A DNA stretch of 64,000 bases from Astropecten irregularis (taxonomy: Eukaryota > Echinodermata > Asteroidea > Paxillosida > Astropectinidae): contig OZ020260.1 of NCBI GenBank assembly GCA_963971285.1, positions 10,202,798 to 10,266,797 on the forward strand. Reading direction: 5' to 3'. Made by a program: the position numbers and the translations under genes. The notes under the pieces are model-generated. The model saw nothing but the letters and a program-made list of their open reading frames with translations. It was not told the origin of the DNA and ran no database searches. This document shows, piece after piece, positions 52,401 through 62,127 of this stretch; the stretch's first letter is position 1, and every line of letters starts with the position of its first letter.

Positions 52401-55400
52401 TTGAGTATCAGGCTATGATTGAAAAGCCGAGACAGAAGGGATTTTTGAGCGAGGAGCTCACATCACCAAGGTCTGGTGAGGCTGTCCACATGCTTCTCCA
52501 GGGCACTGGAGTCAAGTATGAATCCAGGCAGTCCAGTGCCAAAAGGAGACCTCCAAGTTACTCTTCTGAATTTGAATTCAGAGATCACAGAACTGACCAT
52601 TCAGAAGACGCCTTGATGTCACATGATGAGACCAGAGGTTTGAGTTACCAATTAGATAACAGCATGACATCAAGTGGGCCAATGGGTGACAGTGGATGTT
52701 GGAGTGAGATGCAGAGTGAGGTGAACGGTGGCTGTCAGGATTCATCCACACAAAGTCCTCCTCTTCAGAATGGAGAACTCAGTCAAGACCTTAATGCCAC
52801 ATCAACAGTGGACAAGGAAACTACACACCAGTCAAGGTATTTACCAGTAACTTGTTCACTTTACTAATACCACACATGATTCACAGGAAAGGAACTTCCA
52901 TTGTCCTGTCATTTTTGAGAGGGTATCAACTTCATTTGCAGAAGGGCAATAACATTTTCGTCAGTCAAAGACACATCCAAAACTAAAACGTTCACTGAAA
53001 CCCTTGAAGGGCACCACCACAACAATAAACTGAGGCAATATTGGCCACTGCCTGTATTGCACTTGTGCAAATATCACCTTATAAATTCACACAGCATTTT
53101 GTAGTATTTTTTTGCCAAAGGGATTGTTTTCTTTTGTGTGTGAAGACGTTTCATAATGTTTAAGTCTTATCATACACAGATGAGTTGGCAGTCACTGAAC
53201 CAAGGGTTGATTAACTCAAATGAAAAAAATAATTGGACTTTATAAAATGACAGTTTTGACAGCCACTATACAACACACAACTGAGACTACAAAAAATGTG
53301 TATCTGTACAGATGATGGACACAATACTGCAGAATATTAATGATTTTTTTTCTCGAGGAGATAGCTGCACAATGCATTGATTGGCAACGCAGTATTGAAT
53401 TCATACAAGTAATAAGCTCCTCATCAACCAAAATTAAGACCTGAAATTGATGAAATGCATGGAGTTTTAGTAGGGTCTGATGCATTTCCATCTTAGCAGG
53501 ATCTTTATCGAAGGCTAAATTAGGCAGTCTCAAATTTGCAAAATTCACACAGGTCTTGGTGGAGGCTGCCATAGCTGAGGGCCACTGCATGATTGGATGT
53601 ACATGTAGTTGGGAAAATGTCTGGTCTGCCATGGCTCTACCATACCGAAACAGAAATCTTCATAGATTTATCTATAACTGACATGATAAAAAGATGGTGA
53701 TGGTAGAAACATACCATTAATATTTTCTGCCTGAAATGCTGTATTTTTCTTTAAAAAAGAAAAAAGGGTAAAACAAATGACCAAAAACAATTTTGATCTT
53801 ATAAAGATAAAAAATGACGGTGACAAGATTTTAAAATACTGTGGGCATTTTTCAAAAAAGTGGGCTTTTACTGTGTCTTCCTTGATGTTTTTGCCCATGA
53901 ATCTGCATTTCTTTAACACAAATCAAAGTAGGATATTACGTTTAAACCCAACAATCTCATAAATTGGTTACAATAGAATACAATTACTCAATTATAGTAT
54001 GTACTCACATAGATCACTTCTCTTTTTCCTCTTACCGTCACTTGTCTTTACCCATAAAGGATGTCATCAGAACATAATTTTGCAGTATAGCAGAATGATT
54101 CATCCATTATTTGGAAATTTATTTCTTGTGAGAGTTCATTCTCTCTTGGATTATGATACCACCTGCCATGACATCCTTCTCTGTCTGCATAAACACAGTC
54201 ACAAAACACCTGCTAATAACAAAGCTCATACATATCTCAAGTGTACCTGGGTAAATATAATTCCAGAATTGGAGGAAGATAGACACCACAAAACGAAATA
54301 ATTCTCTGAATACTGATGATTGTGTTTGAGATTTAACTAGCTAAAAACAAAACAAAAAAGAGTATAGAAATTAATGCTGGTTTTAGTTTTCTGTCATGCT
54401 ACGTGCAAAATTAATTCACAGTGTTACCTCCTTGGTTATGAATGGAACAGTCCAGTTAATTCCCGGGTAGGCTCGACAAAAATAGCGTGGATTTTTAATT
54501 CCTTCATAGCATGGGTAGGAAGGATACATTCCAAGGACTCAATTTACAAGACAATATTTCTGGATAGACAGACAACACTAGGAGCAGTGAATAGTATAAA
54601 GTGGCTTTCACACACCGAGCAGTAGACACAACATCATGTGGCGATATCAGTATCAGAGGTACATGCATATGTCGGTAGTGTTCTATGGGAACAATTCGGT
54701 CCTTAAATGCGTCATCTGTGTGTTGACATGCAATGCACCTGTTGATTGCTGTACCGTCAGAAATTTTGGAGTACTTGTATGAGATAAAGTGATGATAATG
54801 CATGAGTCAATTCGACTTGATCGATAGAGAGCGATGTTTTGTGCTGGCTTTTCAGCACAAACGCCAAGTTTCAGTGTTAAATCTCTGTTTCGTCTGCTAG
54901 AGAAACCTTGAAATTGATTAAGTGCGACAACGTCAATTTGATTTTGAGTTTTGATTTTGTTTATTTCTTATTAATTGCAGAGCTGATGCAGATTCATTGG
55001 AGATAATTGCAAAGCCTTTGTCAAAGCCAAGGTGAGTTTATGATAACATCTTAATTGTCATCTTAATTGGATTTAACATTATTTTTGGACAAATGATATA
55101 TTTTTAGGGGTGGAATTTCATTGTTTCTCTATAAATGCCAAGGGATATGAGACTTCAGATTTACATGTAAATCTGAATTCCAATTTTTTTCTTTAGATTT
55201 TAACTTTTTTTTTCACCTACTCTGTACAAAAGCATTGTAACTCATTCTCCTTGTTGTTTTTTCCAATGTCAATGTATTATTATTATTATACAAAATTTAT
55301 ATAGCGCCCTAATCCAAAAGGCTCTAAGGCGCTTCACAATGAATAATTAAAAAGTTGATAGGTAATAAGTTAAAACAATTATATTCTAAAATACAGATAA

Positions 55401-58400
55401 AGATAAGTAATCAAAATAAAAAGATGCGCTTACATAAAAATAAAATTAAGTTTAAAAGAGAATAAGAGTTATAAAATACATATTTAGATGGGATTAAGTT
55501 AAAAGTACAATTAACTAAAATATTTTGTAAAAAGTATCTTTTTAATGATTTCTTGAAAATGCCAACGGATTCTGAGAGTCTAATGCCAAGAGGGAGTGCG
55601 TTGCACATACCTGGAGCCACCTGCCTAAAATACCTGTTCCCAAAGGTCTTAGGTTTAGTTCTTGGAACAGACAGGAGGAACTGATCTGCAGAACGTATAG
55701 GCATGCTGAACATTGTTCACCATAATGAACGACCACTACAACAAGCAATTTCTGTGCATCCCAGTGTGTTTGTTATAGTGGTGTTCCACTGTAATTATTT
55801 TCCATTTGATGATGTGCGTAGTATAAACCATTTGGGAATATATAGGAAGTGAGCAGTGAAGGTACATAAAAAATGTATTGTGGGACGGTAATTGCACTGA
55901 AACTTTGTGCACACACATTTCTTCATGGAACACTCCATTTATCATCCAGAATGCTGGATAGTCAAGATGCATTGCTGTGTCTATGATCAAACACAGTGAC
56001 ACAGTCTGCATTGTGCTTTGATTGTTTTACAGGCAAGGCAATGAGTGTAGGTTTCCAGTAGGTCCCATCCCAGCTCCACTATGCTTCAAGATCAATGCCA
56101 AACCACCACCAGGCTACCTCTATTACTTCGCCTATGGAGCTGACATGAACAACAATAGGTAGGTCATATCTGTCAATTGATATGGTCAGTGTGTATTATC
56201 CAGTGGTATATCTAGGGGGCAAGGGGGTCAAGTGTCCCAGGGCGCCACTTTTTAGGGGGCGCAAAAAGCGCAAAGGCCAAAAAAAAAGGATAAAAGAAAA
56301 AGTAGCTGTGTACTGTTGAAGAATATTGGAAATCTATTCTAATGAACAAACAAAGAAAGATTCCAATTTCAAATTGTCTGTGTTTTCTTTCATTTGCATC
56401 AGAAGTAGGTAGGGGCCCAATTTCAAGCACTTGTCCCTGATGCCATTTTCCCTAGATACGGTGCTGTTATTATTATTTACAACTTTTATTTACTTTTCGT
56501 CTGTCCACCAGTTTTTTTAATCTTTGAAGTATGTTATTTGACAAGACTACATTAGGTTGGATTGAAATTCCTCTATCATTCTTGAAATATCACTCTTGAC
56601 TTTGACATCAACCCGGGGCCAATAGGCCTTATTCATGGTGCATCCATCCTGCATTCCAAGCAGTGCAATCAAACCGAGGCTTGTATTCAAAATTGTCTGG
56701 TACCCGTTTTCTTTTTAGAATTGGTGTTATCTTTTCTTAAAGGTATACAAGGCAGGTGACAAAATGGATTCGCCATGAATAAGGCTGTTTACATAGAGTA
56801 GCCTAAGCACCCAAATTAACTTAATAAGCACAAACAAACCTTGACATACATTGTCAATGTGTGTCATGAATACAAATTAAAAGCAATAAACTGCACAAGA
56901 TGATTTGGTTGGTAATTAACCTCGTTTTTATCAGGGAAGATGTTTCATGTGCAGCCATACATTAGCTGGTATACTGCTCTCTTTGGGAGGCTTTTGTCAT
57001 ATGAATTAATTAATGTTGTCTTCTATTAAAGAGGCAGTATCCCTGAATATAGACTTTGGCTCTTGTCCTAACCTCGTGTTGCATTTTACAACCAAAACAA
57101 GACATATTTTCTATTTTCACGATTGATGTATATATTCTTGTCCATGTGCAGGATGAGTTCCTACATAGGCAGGCAGCCAGACCATAGATTATGGGGCATC
57201 TTATTTGGATTTAAACTCACTTTCAATAAGAGAGGTAAGTGATGTTTGAAGGATGTTTACGATGACATTAATGCTGACATCTCAAGCAGAATTACAGTGA
57301 AAGATGTATGTTTTCCATTGTTTTTTATCTCCCTGCCTCCAAGATGGTGGGTATTCTCCTGCCTCATTGATAGCAAACACTTAAAAGGCATATTAACATT
57401 GGTAACAAACCAAATCAGAAATGTTCACAGATTTACGTATAGCTTACAGGGTATCAAAAACGGTAATGGTAGAAAACATTTTTGATCTTGGCAAGATCAA
57501 AAATGCGACAGCTATTCCACACAATTTTGTGTAACAATTGTGATTTTTTTTTTTTTTTACTGTTTTCTACTGTTTCCAATGATCAATTGAGGTGAACATT
57601 TCACAGGTTTGTTTAATTCAAATCAAATTATGAGCAGCCTGCAGCTGCTCCTTCACCTTTACCAATGTTGTACATGCCCTGTACGCCCTGTACATACTTC
57701 CTGGCTTAAAGATAAAAAAATATTTTCGGTCATTGCTTTTTACTATTTCTGATAAATACACCATTTCAGGCAGACAAATGTTAACGGTAGGTTTCTAACA
57801 GCACCATGATCATACCCTGAAAGTTATACGTAAATCTGTGAAAACTTCTGTTTTGGTTTCTTACCAAAGTATGATACTACCTTTGAGTCAATGAACATGT
57901 ATTACAGCAATGAGTACTATTTATCATTGAAATCTTTTATTCTTATGAAGTGGTCATTCTCATTTGCTTACTGTTGGGATATTACACAGCTAGCTTCAGT
58001 CTGTTTGATATTTGTCACTTGTTCCTTCTCATTACAGGTGCTGATCTGGAGGCAGGTGGTTTCCCGAATATCACTTTCAATCCGGATAGCTCAGTAGAAG
58101 GCTGTGTGTATCTCATTACACCCACTGAACTGAAGATGTTGGATCGACACACTGGATGTCCAAAGGTTAGGGTAGAACTGAACATCCCCCAAACTCCTTT
58201 AAATATCACTAGCAATTAATATGCAGCTAAAACAGTAAGCATGTCATCTTCACTCAAAGAGAACTCAATTAAAAAGTTGTCAGTGGTTTTAGTTTGTAAT
58301 CCTGTCATCTGTGTAACAAGCAGTAGCTTGAGTTATGTGGCACTCCTCATGTAATATGCTTTTTACAGAACCTTTGAAAGTGAATGGTTGTTGGCAAACA

Positions 58401-60091
58401 AATTGAAAATAGTTAGAAACGCTGTATTAATGGGAGACTTTTGACTAACCATTTTTAATCTCAAGCTTCACCGGGCTCTGGAATTTTTTTTTTTCGAATT
58501 TGTTGTCATTGCTTTTGTGCAGGAATATTCATCATAAACACAACCGGTGTAAATAATTGAAAATACCTGGTACATACTGAGCAGTGTCCGGTTGTGATGG
58601 CAGGAGAGGACATAAGTTCCCCAAGAACAAACACATGCAGAATCTGTGAAGATTGGCCATCAAAAGGGCGAGTTACAAACAATCATGGTGGCCCACATTA
58701 CACAGCATTGTGTTTTCACGAGACTGGTAGTTTGTTGCCCTCTATCAATAGCCCTCTCCAAAGTTCAGTACATACAGTGATTTCATATGATACATGGATC
58801 TATATAAATGCTGTTTGTTCATTATTCATGAACTCTTTATCTTTCAGTTTTACACCAAAGCCATGTTTCCTGTATGGATGATGAATTGTGCTGAGCCGGA
58901 TGAACTGGGTGTGGCCCAATACTGCATCCCTGCTGTCATGTATGTAGCCCAGGACAAGTGGACATTAACCCAAGGTATGTCTTTGCATCAGAGTCTCTGC
59001 CAATGTCAGTGGTGTCAATTGAGCAGCTAGGGACATGCTTATCCAAGTTGAGCCATATACATTCAATTTCACAAAAGGTTAAGATTGATCTTAAAGGGCA
59101 TGTATCAACATTGGTAAAGGTGACAGAGCAGTAGAAAACAGCGGAAAACCGTTGCAATTATTACGCCAAATTATGTGGGAATAGCTGGCTCATTTTTTTT
59201 ATTTTTCCAAGATCAAAAATGTTTTGGTATTTTGCTGGATAAATACAGCATTTCAGGCAAAAACATTCTTACAGTATAAGTTAGATGTAAATCTGTGAAC
59301 ATTTCTGTTTTGGTTTGTTACCAATGTTGTATATTCCCTTTAAATTACATAGAATTCCCAATTGTGAAGCAAAATGTAATGCCAGTATTACAAGTTATAT
59401 GGCAATATTGTCAGCACATATTCAACTTGAGTCATGATGCTTTTTCAATGAAACCCATGGTAAGGTTTGTTGGATCTAGACTCTTTCAATTTGTGAACAG
59501 TGGCGTCGCCAAGGGGGGGCCAGGGGGGCACGTGCCCCCCTGGAAAACCTCGTGCCCCCCCTTGTGCCCCCCATTTGAGATTTGGGTTGGTGAAAAAAAT
59601 ATAATATACACTGTATATTGTAGTGCCCCCCCAACAATTGCTAGTGCCCCCCTTGTGCCCCCCCCAGACTCAAAAGTCTGGTGACGCCACTGTTTGTGAA
59701 GCTCCAAAAAGAATCAGGTATTGTTCCTTGTAGACCCTCATAACTCAAGCACAGAGTCTAGATCCAACAAACATTACCATAGGTTGATTTGAAAATGTCA
59801 GAAATAGACAGAAAGGAAGGTTATAAGCAGGAACGTTTTGTCAATTGGGAAGTCTCTCTAATATTAAGTCATCCTCAGATATTGTTACCATAGCTGCCAA
59901 CATACGTTGCAGTCCTCTGACAGAACCTCATTTTGGTGCCAGAATTTTGTTTCAGCAAATTCTGTCTTTTTTTCTACACAGATGAAATGCAGCAAATTGA
60001 AAGTGACTATAGCGTTGGCCAGTGCTTGAAAGGATCTGACCTCCTCACACCATCTTACATCCAGCATGTATCCACCCTCAGAGTGCACTGA
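37413..60091 (+). CDS. Large disordered protein with C-terminal GGCT-like domain lacking the catalytic Glu (14 coding exons)
   Basis: Coding exons: 37413-37904, 40347-40398, 42030-42252, 45381-45576, 46618-46748, 49141-49208, 49720-49897, 50170-52836, 54981-55031, 56033-56158, 57152-57234, 58038-58165, 58848-58974, 59982-60091. They total 4632 nt, 1543 residues, all junctions in phase; an in-frame TGA at 37377 precedes the ATG. Residues 1-450 are Ser/Pro/Arg-rich; the 2.67-kb exon encodes about 890 acidic, low-complexity residues with a Gly/Ser/Asn tract near 996-1033 and a cysteine cluster CGVCGLDEDMCLC at 1104-1116. Residues about 1380-1543 resemble gamma-glutamylcyclotransferase: YFAYGADMN (1384-1392) for the family YGSN loop, and GCVYLITPTELKMLDRHTG for the segment ending LDxxEG, with Thr1461 where the catalytic Glu sits. 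So probably binding rather than catalysis. I do not recognise a named orthologue. Confidence 0.88.
38160..38622 (-). repeat. Unclassified interspersed repeat, copy 2
   Basis: Reverse-orientation copy of 6507-6940, with GTGCAGCCACCTACAACTC, CTGGATGAGTACCTGTCATG, CCGCCACGGCAGTTAATGG and TGGACTAGGGCTTTAACA. It adds a small hairpin (GTACGAGCTGTAGCCACAGC and its inverse) absent from copy 1. First intron of the GGCT-like gene. Confidence 0.75.
38722..39355 (-). mobile_element. GGGGCCGATTTCA-ended element with one 140-residue frame
   Basis: GGGGCCGATTTCATAAA at the left is mirrored by TTTATGAAATCGGCCCC at the right, with further partial inverted similarity inside (GCGACG words). The minus strand has one ATG-started open frame of 140 residues, 39238-38816, filling most of the interior. 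I do not recognise the product; its C-terminus looks like an amphipathic helix. It could be chance or an accessory protein of a small transposon. Confidence 0.6.
39785..40130. mobile_element. TTAA-type MITE, subfamily A, copy 8
   Basis: TTAA at 39781-39784 precedes AGGTAGTATCATTCTTTGC; the right end CAAAGTATGATAC has lost its last bases and TTAA. The centre has GATCTTCAAAAATAAAAGAG, with part of the palindrome deleted. It ends about 215 bp before exon 2 of the GGCT-like gene. Confidence 0.85.
41180..41516. mobile_element. Second TTAA-type MITE family (AGAGGATG ends)
   Basis: TTAA at 41176-41179 and 41517-41520 bracket perfect 26-bp ends starting AGAGGATGTTCAACACTCAA. Imperfect inverted similarity continues inward for about 70 bp (AGAACTATAATCCTTAAATT and its inverse). 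Purine-start termini with TTAA fit Kolobok at least as well as piggyBac. Second intron of the GGCT-like gene. Confidence 0.85.
42270..42378 (+). repeat. tRNA-like TIR element, copy 4 (3' part)
   Basis: A B box (TGGTTCGAATCTCGCTCC), then TTCACTTTTCATTGAATTAA, ending with the terminal repeat CCCTTGTGGTTATTTGATGA. The 5' half is missing. It starts 17 bp after the exon 3 donor site of the GGCT-like gene. Confidence 0.75.
44735..44930. mobile_element. Fold-back element
   Basis: TATATAAAACAAATAATGAA at the left is mirrored by AAACATTCATTATTTGTATA at the right; the inner arms (GTGACAGATGAACTGTTCCA and GAACAGACCATCTGTCACC) meet around a short GGCTTCGCC loop. The whole stretch is a near palindrome of about 195 bp. 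Confidence 0.65.
45083..45300. mobile_element. TTAA-type MITE, subfamily C fragment (copy 12)
   Basis: The left part reads CACTTTGGTAAAGGTGATGG and later AACAGTAGAAAACAGTTGCAA, shared with the copy at 59095. The right end is missing or too diverged to place. Third intron of the GGCT-like gene. Confidence 0.45.
47331..49015. mobile_element. 1.7-kb TIR element with an internal tandem duplication
   Basis: The left end TGTGACCCAATGCAGCAAAT is mirrored by the right end CGCTCCATTGGGTCACA; inverted similarity runs about 50-60 bp, including GAGGTAAATCCCCC. The interior has two diverged direct repeats of about 270-280 bp (near 47560-47840 and 47845-48115), each with a GTGACTG start, GAACCATGTCAGAAAAC and GGAATTTTTGT. 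No long frame. It occupies most of the intron between exons 5 and 6 of the GGCT-like gene. Confidence 0.7.
53638..53941. mobile_element. TTAA-type MITE, subfamily A, copy 9 (diverged)
   Basis: CCGAAACAGAAATCTTCATA, GGTAGAAACATACCATTAAT and GCCCATGAATCTGCATTTCT are family words in order. It ends CAAAGTAGGATATTACGT before TTAA at 53942-53945. The left end is eroded. Intron after the long exon of the GGCT-like gene. Confidence 0.75.
55275..55740 (-). mobile_element. 5'-truncated non-LTR retrotransposon (C-terminal end of a reverse transcriptase ORF)
   Basis: On the minus strand a frame (55713-55411) reads RSADQFLLSVPRTKPKTFGN, then a RYFRQVAPGMCNALP stretch and an FKKSLKRYF stretch, the conserved tail found after many LINE reverse transcriptases (a YG-R-F--APKLWN-LP and FKK-LK pattern). 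The 3' part has GGCGCTATATAAATTTTG and ends in (ATT)n at 55290-55275. The reverse transcriptase core is missing, so it is dead on arrival. Confidence 0.8.
56201..56466. mobile_element. hAT-like MITE, CAGTGGTATATCTAGGG ends
   Basis: CAGTGGTATATCTAGGG is mirrored by CCCTAGATACGGTGCTG. Flanking octamers GTATTATC and TTATTATT match at six of eight sites, fitting an aged 8-bp duplication. The interior (GGCGCCACTTTTTAGGGG) is shared with 63706-63930. Confidence 0.7.
57385..57886. mobile_element. TTAA-type MITE, subfamily C/A composite (copy 10)
   Basis: TTAA at 57381-57384 leads into AAGGCATATTAACATTGGTA (subfamily C end) and family interior. A C-type right end (TTTACCAATGTTGTACATGC) appears near 57658. 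A further right half follows, with GATAAATACACCATTTCAGG, ending CCAAAGTATGATACTACCT at 57886, a subfamily A end. It looks like two copies side by side or a chimera. Confidence 0.65.
58431..58764 (+). mobile_element. THAP-domain element remnant, copy 3
   Basis: TTAA at 58427-58430 precedes TGGGAGACTTTTGACTAACC. The same finger is seen broken by a stop and frame change: CPVVMAG near 58588, then KFPKNKHMQNL, stop, RLAIKRASYKQSWWPT in the neighbouring frame. The right end is truncated near GCCCTCTCCAAAG. It stops about 80 bp before exon 13 of the GGCT-like gene. Confidence 0.7.
59095..59339. mobile_element. TTAA-type MITE, subfamily C, copy 11
   Basis: TTAA at 59091-59094 and 59340-59343 bracket AGGGCATGTATCAACATTGG and ACCAATGTTGTATATTCCCT. 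Its interior GATAAATACAGCATTTCAGG and GTAAATCTGTGAACATTTCT are those of subfamilies A and B. Confidence 0.85.
59498..59692. mobile_element. hAT MITE with exact 8-bp duplication, copy 1
   Basis: CAGTGGCGTCGCCA is mirrored by TGGTGACGCCACTG. The octamer TTTGTGAA flanks it at 59490-59497 and 59693-59700. The interior has GGGGGGCA/TGCCCCCC runs. Nearly identical to 62809-63000, suggesting recent movement. Last intron of the GGCT-like gene. Confidence 0.92.
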
Positions 60092-60158
60092 TAATGAATT
60101 ATTCATATTGCTTATGAATATTCACGAAGGTTCATGAATAAATTAACAAGGCCTCTTA

Positions 60159-60399
60159 CCAGGGACCAATTTCGTAGAGCTGCTTAAACACCAACATTTA
60201 AATAATAAATGGTAAATAAAAATCAGTATTCCAGCCAAAGCTCCTTGTGAATGTTATGATCAGCAAACAATGGTCAAATACAAGTCAAAAGCAGTAAACA
60301 TCACATGAAAATGTGGTTGCCAATCCTGTTTAAACAAGGAAGACTTTTCATGCGTAAGCAAATTTTGTGCTTAAGCAGCTCAATGAAATTGGCCCCTGG
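60159..60399. mobile_element. MITE with CCAGGGACCAATTTC ends
   Basis: CCAGGGACCAATTTCGTAGA is mirrored by CAATGAAATTGGCCCCTGG, with GCTGCTTAA/TTAAGCAGC just inside. It begins 68 bp after the stop of the GGCT-like gene, after an AATAAA near 60136, so it may lie in or just past its 3' UTR. Confidence 0.7.
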
Positions 60400-60939
60400 C
60401 AATTTGAATGATAAATAAGCAGCCTGGGAAGGCATGAAAGTATTAACCCTACAATTGAACAATAAGCATTCTAGTATTTTTAGCAGTAATTTATTAAAAG
60501 TATTGCAAAGTCCGTCCAGTTCATTTGAATAAACCAAAGATATCACCTCATGACTTAAAAAATATGCCCATTTTGGTACCAGCTTCATTCTTAATAACAT
60601 AATTTATCCAAGAAGATTTCTCATTCTTTAATAAACTTTGTCTTTTTTACATTGGCTCCTGTTTGTGTCTTAAGATTTGCTTTAATTTTTATCACACTTT
60701 TCTTGTGTTTTTGCTATCGTGTGTTAAGCATGCTTTTTTATTTCTTAATTTGTGGCCTGGATTTTTCTGAAATGTCTGCTTTCACCAGGTGGCTTTCTGC
60801 TTATTATTTAATGCTAGGATGGATGTTTTAAGAGTTATTGGTTCTAGACAAAGATATATATGACCCCAGCTGGGATTGGGTCAAGGGATAGAGGCAGCGG
60901 CGATAATTTATCTCTGTTTTGCTGGTGTATTCTCTGTAG

Positions 60940-61121
60940 GGCGAAGACGAAACATTGTTGACGAGTCTGCAGGCCGACTGCCACACAAGACTCTGCTTTT
61001 GAAATACGACAGAGATTTGCAGGAAAAATTGTTGTTAAGGTGCCAACTGTTGATAGTTAATAAAGCTCTGAAAGATAGCGCCACACTTAAGTTAGATGTG
61101 TCCTTTTGTGATTATCAGTAG
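60940..61121 (+). CDS. Candidate alternative last exon of the GGCT-like gene
   Basis: After an acceptor (TTCTCTGTAG), two bases and 59 codons run open to TAG. Exon 13 of the GGCT-like gene ends in phase 1, so splicing here instead of 59982 keeps frame and would swap the last 36 residues for GRRRNIVDESAGRLPH followed by a Leu- and Lys-rich helix ending SFCDYQ. The intron would be about 2 kb and an AT-rich UTR-like stretch with AATAAA follows. No homologue is recognised and it may be chance; a separate small gene is less likely because no donor-linked 5' part is seen. Confidence 0.4.
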
Positions 61122-62127
61122 ATTGTGAATCCCATAGGAAAGTGCACATTTAAAACAAACTGTAACATAGACCTTATTCTTGTGACACAATTTGAACTGC
61201 CAAGCACCACACAACCTATGCTTATAAGGTTTGCTTATGTTTTACGTGATCAGTTTGGTTTGATGCAATATTTAGTGAGTAAACCTTGTAAATGACATGC
61301 ATACAATGCCTACATTAATTGAAAGTTAGCACTTAAATAAATTGTACTTGCAGCATTATAAATAACTTGCAATAATATAAATTGAACAAACACAACAAAT
61401 CTGACACATTTTGCTGTGGTTTTAATCGTTGTCTTGATACAGAAATCTATTTCGCACATTTCAGTCTCACATTTGGAAATATGAAAAGGTTTTTAGCTTA
61501 TATTTTATAATTGGCAATTTGTTCAGATATACAAACTCTGTATTAAAATGGATTTTCTTTCAAAACCGTGCTTACTAAGCTTTGATTTTGGCTAATTTTG
61601 TTTGCAATTTGAGTTTTTATATTTTCATAATCTGCATGTACCAAGCAATTACGTTTTGAGCAATTTGGAAACATAATCATCTTATTTTTTATTCAGTCTT
61701 ATTACAATTTTATTGGATGCACAGTATTTCATATTAATCTATTCGGCAAAGCTTGTTTTCATTATTGTATGATTTTGTTGATTATTGTACTGTACATGAA
61801 TTTCTTACTCTTGTAAATAGTGTATGTTTTGTTTGCAAGCCCAAATATTTGAACAAGAAAGCTTTTATTTATACTCTCTGAATTTAACACTGTTATGTGA
61901 AGTGTGCAAATGAGCGAAATGCAGTTTTATTAAAAATAAAACCAAGTCTGAAAAATGTTTGAAAAATATGTGTCCTTTTAGCATTTCTTAAATTGTACGA
62001 ATAGAGTAATGTATCCCAAAACTAGCAGCTTTCAAATTAAATATATAATTTAAGTAGTATCTGAGTAGTTATTTGCTGACATTATATTATAAGTAACAAT
62101 GTTCTGTATGAGAATGGTAGTTGGTGC
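61122..62127. other. AT-rich tail-to-tail interval
   Basis: No exon-like sequence. The stretch is strongly AT-rich, with several AATAAA and TTTATT words, as expected for facing 3' UTRs of the plus-strand GGCT-like gene and the minus-strand CIMIP2 gene. Confidence 0.5.
61926..61940. terminator. Candidate two-way polyadenylation signal
   Basis: TTTATT at 61926-61931 (AATAAA on the minus strand) lies four bases before AATAAA at 61935-61940. Placed between convergent genes, it could serve both. This is position and motif only. Confidence 0.4.

Noticed and set aside
59295..59684. 129-residue frame across a MITE
   Set aside because: It runs through two adjacent mobile elements and shows only G/C-run residues.
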